Below, piece by piece: positions 10,109-21,060 of a DNA stretch of 64,000 nt (position 1 is the stretch's first letter; every line of letters begins with the position of its first letter). This stretch comes from Stomoxys calcitrans (taxonomy: Eukaryota; Arthropoda; Insecta; Diptera; Muscidae), in contig NC_081553.1 in the NCBI RefSeq assembly GCF_963082655.1, forward strand, positions 18,504,643 to 18,568,642. Direction: 5' to 3'. The translations under genes and the position numbers were made by a program. A model generated the notes under the pieces. It had not been told where the DNA came from. It saw only the letters and a list, made by a program, of their open reading frames with translations, and made no database searches.

Positions 10109-11300
10109 TCTTTATTATTTTTTTTATTAATTAATTTCTAACATTTATCCAAACGGCAACGCTTGCCTCCCTTCTCAGCTACGCTTCTACTTCATCGCTC
10201 TATAAACCCAATCAAGCAACCTCTGGTGGCGTTTATTCCCTTTTTTTATTTTTGGATGATATAAAACAAGAAACAAGTTGAAATTGGCGGAAAATGTTTA
10301 TGACCGTATTAAGGGTGAATTTGCGACAGGAGCAAAAAGGAACACATAAAAAATAACAAAAACAAACATATACACACGCATAGATCCCATAAACTGGCAA
10401 TGTGTGCAAATGTCAGTCGGCGAAAAACGATACACTCGCTGTTTTCATTGTCAGAGGAGTACAACAACCATTCAAACAAGCAACAGTATAATTTAGCGGC
10501 GTACCATATGTCAAATTGGCAGCCGCATTGTAGACAGATACAATGCCTTGCCGCTATACGCCTAAGTTGTTGGGTGTATAAGAACGGCAACGACCTGCTG
10601 GCTGCTCGACAACAACTTAATGAAAGAAGGTTCAAAAGCCGCAAAGTGTTATAAAAACACCGGCTGGCAGGCCATACAAATGAGAGTGTCGCAACACACA
10701 AAAAGAGAGAGCATCAAACATGTTGTGTATAACAAGTATACCACTTTCACCTCATACAAATAGAGTTGCCGCTAAGTGTTATCGAACATATGATGAGAAG
10801 AGCCATTACTTGTGTGTGTGTGTGTGTGTGTGATTGAGAGAGTTTGTCAAAGTCGAAAATGTGTATCAACTTGTGCGTTTGTTTGAACGAATGTCAGAAA
10901 AGTATCCTTTTATGCTTTATTTTGTGCAATGTTTAGACCCAAAGTTGTGAGTGGCACAACCCTAAAAATCAATACAACATGTGCTGCTTACTTGCTTGCT
11001 GGACTGACTTTCAGGCTGGCTGGCCTGGCCGTCTGACATGAATGTCGAAAGCGAATTGTGAATTGGTTTGAAATTCTATATGTCTTATATGTCTCTATTG
11101 GCAGTAGACAAATAATCTCTATGCTCTAAAAGTTTGTTGCTGCACAGTGGTATTTACCTTAGACTTTGTTTTACATTTTGGCGTATATAATTATTTATTT
11201 ATAAGGCGAAGCTTAAAACTAAATGTCTGCTTAATCAAATTGAACGAATTTGAGTTAAATTTCATTGCAAATATAAAAATCTTGTAAGAAATCTTTATAA
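10109..11300. other. non-repetitive stretch, no gene seen
   Basis: A (TG)n run lies at 10811-10831. Overlapping frames of 130 (minus, 10309-10701) and 84 codons (plus, 10400-10654) occupy opposite strands of the same segment and show no domain pattern. No transposon hallmark is visible. Confidence 0.45.
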
Positions 11301-11419
11301 TAAAAAAGTGAATACTATATCTCTCAAGGATATATTCTTCCAAATGAAGATATATAGCTGCCAAATGAATTTTATATATCCTGGAATGGATGAATTTCAG
11401 CACCCTGGGAGTGATTCTA

Positions 11420-11656
11420 TTGGGTTGCCCAAAAAGTAATTGCGGATTTTTCATATAGTCGGCGTTGACAAATTTTTTTACAGCTTGTGACTCTGTAATT
11501 GCCATCTTTCTTCTGTCAGTTATCAGCTGTTACTTTTAGCTTGCTTTAGAAAAAAAGTGTAAAAAAAGTATATTTGATTAAAGTTCATTCTAAGTTTTAT
11601 TAAAAATGCATTTACTTTCTTTTAAAAAATCCGCAAATATTTTTTGGGCAACCCAA
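11420..11656 (+). mobile_element. mariner-type MITE, 237 bp, with TA target duplication
   Basis: The terminal inverted repeat begins TTGGGTTGCCCAAAAAGT, and the right end gives the inverse GGGCAACCCAA. TA dinucleotides flank both ends (11418-11419 and 11657-11658), the duplication expected of the Tc1/mariner group. It has no coding capacity. It is inserted in the decayed left flank of the 22 bp minisatellite, so it is younger than that array's edge. A copy of identical length in opposite orientation lies at 42098-42334. Confidence 0.9.
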
Positions 11657-12805
11657 TAATTCATCTCGTGAGTTAAATTTACTATAGCTGAGATAGATTG
11701 TTAATGATGGTTTTCATTCTGGAGATAAATGGTATTCATTGTGGAGAAAAATGCTCTTAATATTCGGCTTAAATTTTGGGGATGACTCCCATATCTTATG
11801 AAAAGAGTCTTATTCTTCCTGGTAAGAATTTTATTTATCCGGATGATGAAAGCTGTTCATAGCGGGATAAATCTTTTTTATCCTTTTAAATCCTATTCAT
11901 CATGGGGATGAATCTCATTCATTCTGGGGATGAATCTCATTCACCCTGGGGATGAATCTCATTCGTCCTGGGGATGAATCTCTATCGTCCTGGGGATGAA
12001 TCTCATTCATCCTGGGGATGAATCTCATTCATCCTAGGGATGAATCTCATTCATTCTGAGGATGAATCTCATTCATCCTAGGGATGAATCTCATTCATCC
12101 TAGGGATGAATCTCATTCATCCTAGGGATGAATCTCATTCATCCTAGGGATGAATCTCATTCATCCTAGGGGATGAATCTCATTCATCCTGGGGATGAAT
12201 CTCATTCATCCTGGGGATGAATCTCATTCATCCTGGGGATGAATCTCATTCATCCTGGGGATGAATCTCATTCATCCTGGGGATGAATCTCATTCATCCT
12301 GGGGATGAATCTCATTCATCCTGGGGATGAATCTCATTCATCCTGGGGATGAATCTCATTCATCCTGGGGATGAATCTCATTCATCCTGGGGATGAATCT
12401 CATTCATCCTGGAGATGAATCTCATTCATCCTGGAGATGAATCTCATTCATCCTGGAGATGAATCTCATTCATCCTGGAGATGAATCTCATTCATCCTGG
12501 AGATGAATCTCATTCATTTTGGGGATGAATCCCATTCATCCTGGGGATGAATCCCATTTATCCTGGGGATGAATCCCATTTATCCTGGGGATAAATCCCA
12601 TTTATCCTGGGGATGAATCCCATTTATCCTGGGGATGAATCCCAATTATCCTGGGGATGAATCCCATACATCCTCAGGATGATGAATCATATTCATTCTA
12701 GGGATAAATCCCATTCATCCTGGGGATGAATCTCATTCATGCTGGGGAAGAGTTCCAATCATCCTGAGGGTGAATCCCGTTCGTCCTTTGAATGAATACC
12801 ATTCG

Positions 12806-12829
12806 TCCTTTGGATATTCATCCAAAGGA
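12806..12829. repeat. perfect 10 bp hairpin in the decayed array edge
   Basis: TCCTTTGGAT (12806-12815) and its exact inverse ATCCAAAGGA (12820-12829) are separated by four bases. It derives from the adjacent 22 bp repeat, whose local variant here has CTTTGGAT. Confidence 0.8.
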
Positions 12830-13060
12830 ATGGTTACTGCTTATCCAATGGATGATTCCAAATTATCCTGGGAATGAATCCCACTCTTTCGTGGGGCGAA
12901 ACTAATTTTTTTTTTTTGGGAATAAACCACATTCATTCTGTGTTCAATCATTTAGCTTGGGTGATGAGTCATTCATTCTAGTGGTAACTTCCTTTTACTT
13001 GGGCTACGCTGGTGATGAATTTGCTTCATTGTAGGTAGTCTGGGGTTGACTCCTATTTTT

Positions 13061-14158
13061 GCCCAGGATAGTAAATTCATTTATCTTTAAGCTCTGTTTT
13101 TTCAGACGTTGTCCTTTTTTTTGGGCATTTTCTCTCCTGCAGACCTATTTTGTCTTGAACATTTATTTTCCTTGACTCATTCATAACCACTGTTGCTTCA
13201 ACGTCATCATTAACATTCACAGCAACAAACACAATCATTCTGGTGTTGTATGTCCTTCGTGTAACAGTGTGTGTTTGTGTGTGTAATGAACAACTTTTAC
13301 TTTTTACCATTCTGCACACATAACACCAATCCTCTTCACGTCGCACTATAAACACACACACACACACAAACGCCTATAAAAACATAGGCAATCAAATATC
13401 CAACAGTGCGCACTTGTTCCCTTTTAAATGCAACGAATAGAGGAAAGAAGGCAGAAAAAGTTCATCAGGATTACTCTAGCAGGACTCTATGGCTGCACAA
13501 CTAGGCAAGTGTAAGGGTAAGGGGGTGGGAGTTCAGTGTGGAGCATAAACGAAAGATCGATGCTTTTATGCATGCATTCAGCGTTGTGTTGTTTGTATTT
13601 CATTTACTTTTTCAATATTTTCCTTTTGTCCAATTGCCTTTGGCCGTATTTTAAGTTTTGCCATTCAACAAAACATTAATGAAGTATAAATTGCTTATAG
13701 TGGCTGCCTAGATGACGCTTGCCTTCAGATGTTCGTTCATAGGAGTTGAATGAGCTGGGCAACAGTGCCAGAAAAAACAACAACAAATGATAGGAAACTT
13801 AAATGAAAAAATCCCATACAGAGGAGGCAGGGAGAGAGAATGATAAATGTTTGCTAGAACTAAACTATGTACACTGTGAAAAAAATTTTATCAAAAAAGA
13901 GGAAATGCCATCAAACATGTTCGCCTGGCACTATAGAGATGAGATGCAAATATTTTTGTTAAGGCCTACAAATTAGAAGACCCTTACTACATTCAGCTTA
14001 AGATGGCTCAGTTTATGACTCCTTAATGTAAAGCAAGTTACCCTAGTCTTGTGGTAACATGTGTAGAAAAAATCTTAAATTTGACAAGGCTGCGTTCTAA
14101 TCAAACACTTCACTTCTTCAAAATCGCATCGAAAATTCGCATCTTCACATCGCATTAA
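13061..14158. other. non-repetitive stretch, no gene seen
   Basis: Contains (GT)n and (CA)n microsatellites near 13265-13285 and 13349-13370. A 96-codon minus frame (13077-13367) is driven by the CA repeat. No transposon hallmark is visible. Confidence 0.45.
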
Positions 14159-14159
14159 G

Positions 14160-14370
14160 CAAACACTCTACTTCGTGTAAAGAGTAAACACTCCACTTTG
14201 TCTGGAGTAAACACTCCACTTCGTTTGGAGTAATCACTCCAATTTGTCTAGAGTAAACACTCCACTTCGTTTGGAGTAAACACTCCATTTTGCTTAGAGT
14301 AAACACTGCACTTCATTCGGAGCAAATATTTGACCTCGTTCGGATTAAACACTCTACTTCGTCGTACGGT
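14160..14370. repeat. 23 bp palindromic minisatellite, about 9 copies
   Basis: The monomer is AAACACTCCACTTCGTTTGG followed by AGT. ACTCCA and TGGAGT form a 6 bp stem around CTTCGTT. The junction GGAGT-AAAC-ACTCC is a second inverted repeat. Outer copies at 14161 and 14300-14360 are degenerate. The architecture is the same as the 22 bp array 1.5 kb upstream, but the sequence is unrelated. Confidence 0.9.
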
Positions 14371-15350
14371 TTTGTCCACCAATACTCTTGTTTTTCGCAG
14401 ATATTGGAATAGATCCTTTCGAAACCTCTTACAAGCTCATAGTTTCAATGTACTTTTTTTTTGTTCTCTTAAATATGTTAATAACATTTTTTCTCTCTGT
14501 GTATAGGAAATAGTAAAACCATACAGGGGGCAAGGGTGCCCAAGCATTTCATTTAAACGAGAAGATGAATGTATTCTAAGTACATTCCCTAGAAAACCAT
14601 TTACACCACACGCCCAATGACATTCATACCCACACTTAAACAATCACTTCACCCATACACACACAAGAGCATTAGCATTGACAAAGCTCTATAATGAACT
14701 TCAAGGATTATCTTTGTGTGTATTTACGTCTATTTCTCTGTACTACAAAGAGTCATTCTAATATCCTTAAAATTTTCTTCATGTTTTATTCGCATTTTCG
14801 TTTTGTTTTTGGGGTTTTGCTGCCGTCTTGGTTTTCCCCTTTTTTGCTGCAACTTCAATGAACGAACGACTAGACAAGACATATAAGCTGAAGACAACAA
14901 CAACAACAACAACAAACTTCTTCATTTTCAAACATGACGATTAAAATAAACTTACAGACAGAACATGATAAAGCTTAATTTTTAAGATGTTTTACTCCCT
15001 AAACACAGAAAGAAGTCGGTCTGACCCACCACCATCAGACTTTGTTGATTCATTTCCTGTGATGGATGAGGTCTGAGTGGGAGCGAGAAAGAGAGGGAGT
15101 GACAGCAAGTGATAGCTGCTTAATTACACGCACAATTAGATGACAAGGCAGGCTATGTATTAGCTCGGTCCCTCCCATATAAAAGATATTTAAACAAGGC
15201 ATTGGTGTCAACAGTTTTGAGGTAGAAATTAAATAAAAGTTATTTGGGATTGTGGTGGTTGCAAGATTAGTGATCAAACGCCTGTAAAAGTAAAGACTTG
15301 AAAAGTACTGAAACTTTGCGACCAGCGGACATTGCTGGTTAAACCAAATT
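14371..15350. other. non-repetitive stretch, no gene seen
   Basis: Holds a (CAA)n run at 14896-14915 and pyrimidine tracts. Short minus frames at 14437-14643, 14730-14915 and 15050-15277 have no domain pattern. Confidence 0.45.
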
Positions 15351-15354
15351 TTTT

Positions 15355-15990
15355 ACCAAGTTTATGATCGGGCGCCATTATTATTGCTCGAGGGTATTTT
15401 TACCCAAATATTATTATACTAACATTCCATTACTTAACGGCGTTTAAATATATCTTTAAAATATTTTTACACGCCATATTTTTACTTTTATAAATTTAAT
15501 GATCCGGCGCCAATATTTTCCTCTAAGATATTTTTACGAAAAATTTTCCACAAACATACCAATATTGCGCGGCGGGTAAATGTATTTTTAGAAAATTTTG
15601 TACAAGCAAAATATTTGCTATGAAAGTTTTTGATCGACCAATTTTATGAACGGGCGCCATTATTATTGTTCTAATGTATTTTTTACTCAAATTTCCTTAC
15701 TAACATAAAATTACTTAACGGCGAGTAAATGCATTTTTGGAATATTTTTACAAACAACATATTAAATTTATAACGTTTATGATCGGGCGCCAAAATTTTC
15801 CTCTAATATATTTTTACAAAAAATTTCCTACAAACATACCATTTTTAAGCGGTGGGTAATGCATTTTAAGAATATTTTTACAAGCTAAATATTTACTACA
15901 AAAGTTTGTGATCGGGCGCCAATATTTTCCTCTAAAGCATTTTCACACAAAATTTTCCAAAAACATTCCAATATTGAGAGAAGGGTAAAC
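15355..15990 (+). repeat. ~135 bp satellite with a GATCGGGCGCC core, left part
   Basis: The core motif or a one-base variant falls at 15366, 15501, 15648, 15781 and 15910, giving steps of 135, 147, 133 and 129 bp. Each unit also carries TTTTCCTCTAANNTATTTTTAC, a GCGGCGGGTAAATG-like block and AATATTTTTACAAGC. The GC-rich core stands out in otherwise very AT-rich units. The array resumes at 18.05 kb after a SINE and LINE insertion. Confidence 0.85.
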
Positions 15991-16014
15991 TTTTCGTATA
16001 TTAAAAAGTAGAAT

Positions 16015-16295
16015 TTCTATTTTGGAGCATGTCCTATGACGCTGAACGCCTGGGTCAAATCCTGGCGGGAAAATCGATAAAATTGTTGAACGGTAGTTTT
16101 GGTGGTTACCATGCGTAGAAGCCATGTAAAAACTTCTCTCCAAAAAGGTCTCGATCTGCGACAAGCCGTTCGGACTCGGCTAAGAGAAGGAGGCCCCTTA
16201 TCGTTGAGCATAAACTTGAATCGGGCAGCACACATTTCTATGTGAGAAGTTTGCTCCCGTTCCTTAATGTTCATGGTGATGGGCAAACTTGCAGA
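16015..16295 (+). repeat. tRNA-derived SINE inserted in the satellite
   Basis: The A-box part is degraded (GAGCATGTCCTATGACGCTG), and the B-box region reads GCCTGGGTCAAATCCTGGCG. The body is well preserved: CATGTAAAAACTTCTCTCC, CCGTTCGGACTCGGCTAAG and GAATCGGGCAGCACACATTT. It ends in GTTCCTTAATGTTCATGG. Confidence 0.8.
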
Positions 16296-16374
16296 ATTTC
16301 TATTTGCTCTTTTCTTTTTCCTTATTGCTTACTACTTGGTAGTTGGGTCCATAAGCGTTCTTAAGGTTGAACTT

Positions 16375-18010
16375 AACAAATTTTTTTCAAGTAAGTTTTT
16401 TTTTTGGCTTGTAATCGGAAGATCCATTACACGTCTAAGGATGTTCGTCGCGTCTGACGAGCTTGGTCTCTACCACCTAAAACTCCTCCTTATCTCCGTG
16501 GATATGTAAACCACCTCGGCACCCCTCTCGCATTACTTCGAGGTGGATCCCCTTGTGGCACTAACGCCATACGTCTCAGTGTTCTGCGGCCAGGTCCACT
16601 CGCCATATAGCGGTCGCTATATCATTGATGTTGCGTCAAGGTCTCTTATCTTTGACAAAAGTTGTCACAGCTCTCTAGCTATCGTCTCTGCTGCACATCT
16701 TCGTTGTTAGGTTTTGCGTACTTATTTCACCGATCTGCTTATCTAGTCGAGCCCGGAGGTCGCGCCCGCTAAAAACCGTGTGCTCTGCTTTACCCATCAC
16801 CTCCTCTTTTCGTAGATGCAGAATGGGGAGTTGCATTTTCCTATTCTGTGTAGGTACTTGTGGAATTATCGGTGTCTCGCCGCTTTTGTTGACGCGTACT
16901 GCGGCTGGGCTGTCAACGTCAATTTGGTGTCGAGTCGTACTCCTAGGCATTCCACATTCCTTCTAGTGGATAAAAAGACGTTCTCGATCCGCATACATAT
17001 GTATATCTGTGGCTAAGTGTTGCCTCGTGAGCAGAAGTAGTGCAGTCTTTTGCATTGCTAGCTGTAGCCCGTGGGATTCCAACCAATGCCTAGTTCGTAT
17101 CATGAACTGCTGCAGTCTTCGTTGCGCCTCGTCCGTAATTCTTGCTGTGATGACAGTGGCAATGTTGTCTGCGTATCCGAACAGAAATTGCAATTGCATC
17201 CTCAGTATTCCGCGTAGCTGTCGTTTCAAAGGTCGAGACCAAGTATGGAACCTTGTACATGGCCCGACGTAACTTCATACCTCCTCATACCCGCGGTGGA
17301 AGTTTAGAACCCGGTCTCTTCTCATGATTCGCATCAGATGGTCTGGCACTTTAAAGTTTATCTTCATGGCCCGCTATACGTTTATCCACCTGAGGCTGTT
17401 AAAGGCATTCTTGACGTCCAGCGTTGCCAATAGGATGGTAGGCTTGCTACTAGGGTTCAGCCGTTGGCCTTCTTTCACAACCTCAACTACGTCATTTAGT
17501 GCCCCTATTGTCGACTTCCCTGGGCAGGAGCCATGTTGCCGTCTCGAGAGTCCTCTTTCTGCGGCGATTGCTTACGCAAGTAAAGGCTTTATTAAACGCT
17601 CAAACAGCTTGCCCGCTGTGTCCGGCATAAACAGTGGCCTCTAAGACGATGGCGATTGTGGAGCACCTTTCCCCTTGCTGATAAAAACCAGCCTTTGTGG
17701 TTTCTATGCATCTGGGAAAACTCCTTCTGACAGACATCTGTTATAGATGTTTAGAAGAATTTTTGATCGATTCTCGGCGATTATCTTCATGAATTCTACT
17801 TGGACCCTGTCGGGGTCCAATAAATAGAGGAGTGTGTGTGTCCACTCCAATATTTTCGTCGTTTGGTCTTGGATTGTGCTCTGGGAATGGGATGGTTAGA
17901 ATATTTTGCATTTGTTTTATCACCTATTTCCGTATTAGGGCTTTTCATTCCATGCTTTTTCATTTCGACTTTCTATCCAAGTCTCCAGGGGTCTCGATTG
18001 AGGTCTGGAT
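16375..18010 (-). pseudogene. R1/LOA-like LINE reverse transcriptase remnant
   Basis: Reading the minus strand from about 17930: PDRVQVEFMKIIAENRSKIL, PQRLVFISKGKG, then DTAGKLFERLIKPLL and ERGLSRRQHGSCPGKSTI. ATLDVKNAFNSLRW is RT motif A. The catalytic loop then reads FGYADNIATV (in 16963-17229), and HWLESHGLQLAMQKT follows. The order and spacing match an RT palm domain of the I/R1/LOA type. The second aspartate of YADD is Asn here, and several frames are needed, so it is inactive. The remaining minus frame (16675-16950) is the region after the palm, with no recognisable motif. The fragment sits between two SINE pieces inside the GGCGCC satellite. Confidence 0.7.
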
Positions 18011-18011
18011 G

Positions 18012-18042
18012 TTATAGGTGGACATGCTAACCTCTGCGCCAC
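18012..18042 (-). repeat. SINE head fragment (minus)
   Basis: AGGTGGACATGCTAACCTCT with GCGCCAC is the inverse of the SINE A-box region. The same junction to the satellite recurs after the larger SINE at 18240-18433, so both belong to one duplicated SINE-plus-satellite unit. Confidence 0.65.
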
Positions 18043-18870
18043 AAAGTCTGTGATCGGGCGCCCATATGTTTTCTCAAAGGTAGCTTTGCCCAAATTTTCC
18101 TACAAAAATTTCATATCAATGATTAGAATTTTTGTCTTTGCTTACATTTCTCTTTTTTGCTTACTGCAAAATATTTGGTCTACAAAGTTTACGATCGGGC
18201 GCCAATTGTTTACTTTAAGGTAGTTTAATCCAAATTGCTGTCCGATTTATAGGCGAGTCCGAACGGTGTACCGCAGTGTGACACCTCTTTGGGGAGAAGA
18301 TTTTACATGGCTTCTATGCATGGCATAGTACCTCACAAATATTGCCAGCGTTAGGAGGGAAAAACCATACGAACCCAAGCGCTCAGCGTGATAGGTGAAC
18401 ATGCTAAGCTCTGCACCACGGTGGCCTCCTCCAAGCAAAATATTAACTTTTAGAAAGTCTGTGATCGGGCGCCCATATGTTTTCTCGAAGCTAGCTTTGC
18501 CCAAATTTTCCTATGAAAATGCCGTACCCGCCACATTTTATATATCAAGAATTTTCTCTTTGCTTACATTTCTCTATTCTACTTACTACTCAGTATTTGA
18601 AACACTTGTCTGGTTGATGCAAAAGATTTGGTCTACAAAGTTTATGATCGGGCGCCAATTGTTTGCTTAAAGGTAGTTTCATCCAAAAATTTTCCACGAT
18701 CGAATTCCATAATGGAAGGGCGGCTAAATGAAATATTATAATATTTTTACAAGCTAACTAATAGATTTTCCAAATTTAATGATCGGGCGCCAATATTTTA
18801 ACTTTGAGTTAGTTTCGCCCCAATTTTTCTACGAAAATTCCATTGCTGAGCGGCGGGTAAAAAACTCAAA
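18043..18870 (+). repeat. GGCGCC satellite, right part, with a ~410 bp segmental duplication
   Basis: GATCGGGCGCC falls at 18052, 18193, 18463, 18646 and 18781. The block 18043-18235 (TCTGTGATCGGGCGCCCATA through GGTCTACAAAGTTTACGATC) is repeated at 18454-18700 with small insertions. Together with the SINE junction this shows duplication of a composite unit after SINE insertion. Confidence 0.8.
18240..18433 (-). repeat. tRNA-derived SINE (minus), internally deleted
   Basis: Read on the minus strand, it starts GGAGGCCACCGTGGTGCAGA, a good A box, and then CTTAGCATGTTCACCTATC. A B-box-like GGGTTCG follows near 18380. The body is shortened after TGTCACACTGCGGTACACCG. Confidence 0.75.
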
Positions 18871-19835
18871 TATGACCAAGTAGAATTTTTTCCAGCTGTC
18901 TAGTTTTTCTTTTACAGCTGTGTGGATTATCTTTTTCATTCATAGTTTACTACTTAGCATCTAAATGAATTGAATTTCTTCACTTTTCTTTTCTTCACTT
19001 TTAAAATCTTTACTATTGCATGTCATTAAGACTGGTCTGCATAAAGAGCTGTCAGGAAACTAAACTTGCGGCAGGTGGTACTCCATGATCCAAGTGGTTC
19101 ACTTAAATTTTAAAGTTATAAAAATTTCCATCATACTCCTCCTCTCCGTTTTTCAAATAACAATTTCTGACAATATGTATGAGCCTTTTAACCATAACAT
19201 CAATTCTAAAAATGCAATGAAATTTTATTTTATTTTCCAGTTCTTGACTTCCACATGCGCCACACAACACTGCAATAATTTACATTCCTATTGAATTCCT
19301 TCAAAAACGAAGAAAAAAAAAACACAACAGACCCCAATGTTTTTTTTATTCCATGCCATTGCTCCCCCAAAAACTTTGCTCCGCTACATATCCCCATTAA
19401 CAATAGCACCTTAAAGTCTTTTAGTCAAACACAATTAATTTCGATTTTATTTCTCTTGTTGTTGTATGTTTTTTTTTTGTCATGTTTGTTGTTGTGTTAC
19501 TCGTCGTCGTTGTCTATTTTTGTTGGAGGATAATTGGCACAACTTTTGTTCGACATATCATCGCCTTTGTGTCATTGCTGCTGTCGAATTATTCCTTCTT
19601 TAGACATTTTGGCTATGTGTGTGTGTGTGTGTGTGTGAATAATGCGAGCATGTTTTACATTTCCTGTCAGCTTTGTTCCTTCACACATGCATTCAGGCGC
19701 AAGCTAACAGACAGACAAACATACCCTACATACAAATGGACGGACTTATGTTTGCTTGGACGGACACATAGTCTTACTTATAGGACGATATACACGCGCG
19801 CTTTCACATTCAATTCAATTGTCATTCTATATTTT
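18871..19835. other. unique stretch preceding the ratchet splice site
   Basis: T-rich on the + strand with a (GT)n run at 19617-19638 and no transposon hallmark. The 134-codon frame (19482-19886) reads through the polypyrimidine tract and has no domain pattern. Confidence 0.45.
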
Positions 19836-19890
19836 ACTAACTGTCTTTTTGTTTTTTTTTCCTTTTATCTTTTTCTTTTTAGGTAAGTGT
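19836..19890 (+). promoter_or_regulatory. candidate recursive (ratchet) splice site
   Basis: ACTAAC at 19837-19842 is a consensus insect branch point. A pyrimidine-dominated tract (19843-19880) leads to TTTAG|GTAAGTG, with AG at 19881-19882 and GT at 19883-19884. A full 3' splice site joined directly to a consensus 5' splice site, with no exon between them, is the defining structure of recursive splice sites in long fly introns. There, a large intron is removed in steps. None of the other AG|GTAAG-type sites in the window has a comparable branch point plus tract. It implies a + strand transcript crossing this region. Confidence 0.6.
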
Positions 19891-20140
19891 TTGTTGCGCT
19901 AATGTTGAACACGATCCGATTACACTGTTGGCATTTTTCGAAATTGGAATACACTGCCAGGCATTTGGGTATAAGGCAAAAATAAGGTATACTAAGAACT
20001 ATTAAACTAAGAAATAAAGTGAATTATATAGAAAATATAAATTAATCTGACTTGAGGACAGAATCTAATATACCATCTACTATATAACTTAACCATAATT
20101 AGGAAATATGTAATAAAATCTTATATAGCCTTTTAATGGA
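19891..20140. other. AT-rich non-repetitive stretch
   Basis: No gene or transposon hallmark. It lies immediately downstream of the ratchet site and would be intronic if that site is real. Confidence 0.4.
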
Positions 20141-20144
20141 AAAA

Positions 20145-20490
20145 TAGCACAACAGGAAACAATGGAAAAATTAGGAAAAATTGTGCTTAGTATTGAATTT
20201 TTTTGTGTTTTATAAAGAGTGCATACTTTTAGGTGTTTGAAATCAAACAGTGCATACTTTTGTGAATAAGCAATATTGCATACTTTTGGGGTTTCAACAG
20301 AAAAATGAAATATATCTATCTTTAAATAACAAAATAGGAAATCATGGAAAAATTAGGAAAAATACGGTTTATTTTGTATTGAAATTTTTGTGTTTTATAA
20401 AGAGTGGATACTTATAAGTGTTTGAAATCAAATAGTGCATACTTTTGGGGTTTCAACAGAAAAATGCATTCTATCTATCTTTACCCATAA
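20145..20490. repeat. ~182 bp tandem duplication
   Basis: Both copies contain GGAAAAATTAGGAAAAAT (20163 and 20345), TTGTGTTTTATAAAGAGTG, TGTTTGAAATCAAA and CTTTTGGGGTTTCAACAG. Within each, a shorter phrase, GTGCATACTTTT, recurs two or three times. A diverged relative follows near 20710-20780. Confidence 0.8.
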
Positions 20491-20804
20491 AGCCTGACCC
20501 GCGATTCCCTTGTATGATGTTGATGTAATTTCATAGATTTGTCACTATTATTTAAAATATTTGCAGACAAAAAAATTATTTAAAAAAATGTGAAAAAAAA
20601 TTTAATTAAAAAAAAATTGAGATAGGATCATTCCAAAATACGAGGCCCATTGCCATACCTCATTTTTTCTAAGGAAAATTAAAGCTTTTGCAATATGCTA
20701 TGTGTTTTTTTATAGTGCGTCCTTATAGGGGTTAAAAAATAATTCATAAAACATATTGCATACCTTGAGGGGTTTATCAAAGTAGTTTTAGTATTTTATG
20801 AGGG

Positions 20805-21060
20805 AGTTGATAGCACCCATTTTGTCTTATCTCCATTTATTGCCAGATCCACCTTCAGATCCATCGTAGCATTTGTTCTCTTGCAAGTAGTTTCCAACAC
20901 CTTCTCGTATAATCCCTCCAGAAAGCTATTAAAGGGATCACACGATCAGCTGTCTAGCTGATGCATATGGCAATCCAATCCAGACTATCTGATGTATATG
21001 GCAATCCATTGGCTTATGCTGCCTTGTTATTTTTTAGACGGGTCACTGCTACTAGGAGGC
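20805..21060 (-). pseudogene. small LINE RT fragments (minus)
   Basis: TTTTGTCTTATCTCCATTTA with TGCCAGATCCA matches the minus-strand RT segment near 3180 in the larger LINE. GCTGCCTTGTTATTTTTTAG with ACGGGTCACTGCTAC matches the segment near 3900. The intervening RT sequence is deleted or scrambled. It is the same RTE-like family, heavily decayed. Confidence 0.6.

Larger units (their letters stand above)
11300..13060. repeat. 22 bp palindromic minisatellite with decayed flanks
   Basis: The core (11905-12740) holds about 38 copies of a 22 bp monomer, GATGAAT-CTC-ATTCATC-CTGGG. Each monomer is a 7 bp inverted repeat with a CTC loop. The junction TTCATCC-TG-GGGATGAA is a second inverted repeat. 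Variant blocks are ordered: CTGGGG, CTAGGG (about 12030-12170), CTGGGG, CTGGAG (about 12410-12520), then CCCATTTATCC (about 12530-12670). The flanks (11300-11900 and 12740-13060) show progressively degenerate versions, as expected when unequal crossing over keeps only the middle uniform. Confidence 0.95.

Noticed and set aside
10309..10701. 130-codon minus frame with cysteine-rich composition
   Set aside because: Codon pattern and composition look random and an overlapping + frame exists; no motif is recognisable.
11905..12740. CRISPR-like array
   Set aside because: Monomers are contiguous with no unique spacers, and the DNA is clearly eukaryotic; this is a minisatellite.
16375..16400. T-rich run with CAAGTAAGT as a ratchet site
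   Set aside because: The sequence lacks AG|GT juxtaposition (it reads AAG|TAAGT) and lies in a LINE remnant.
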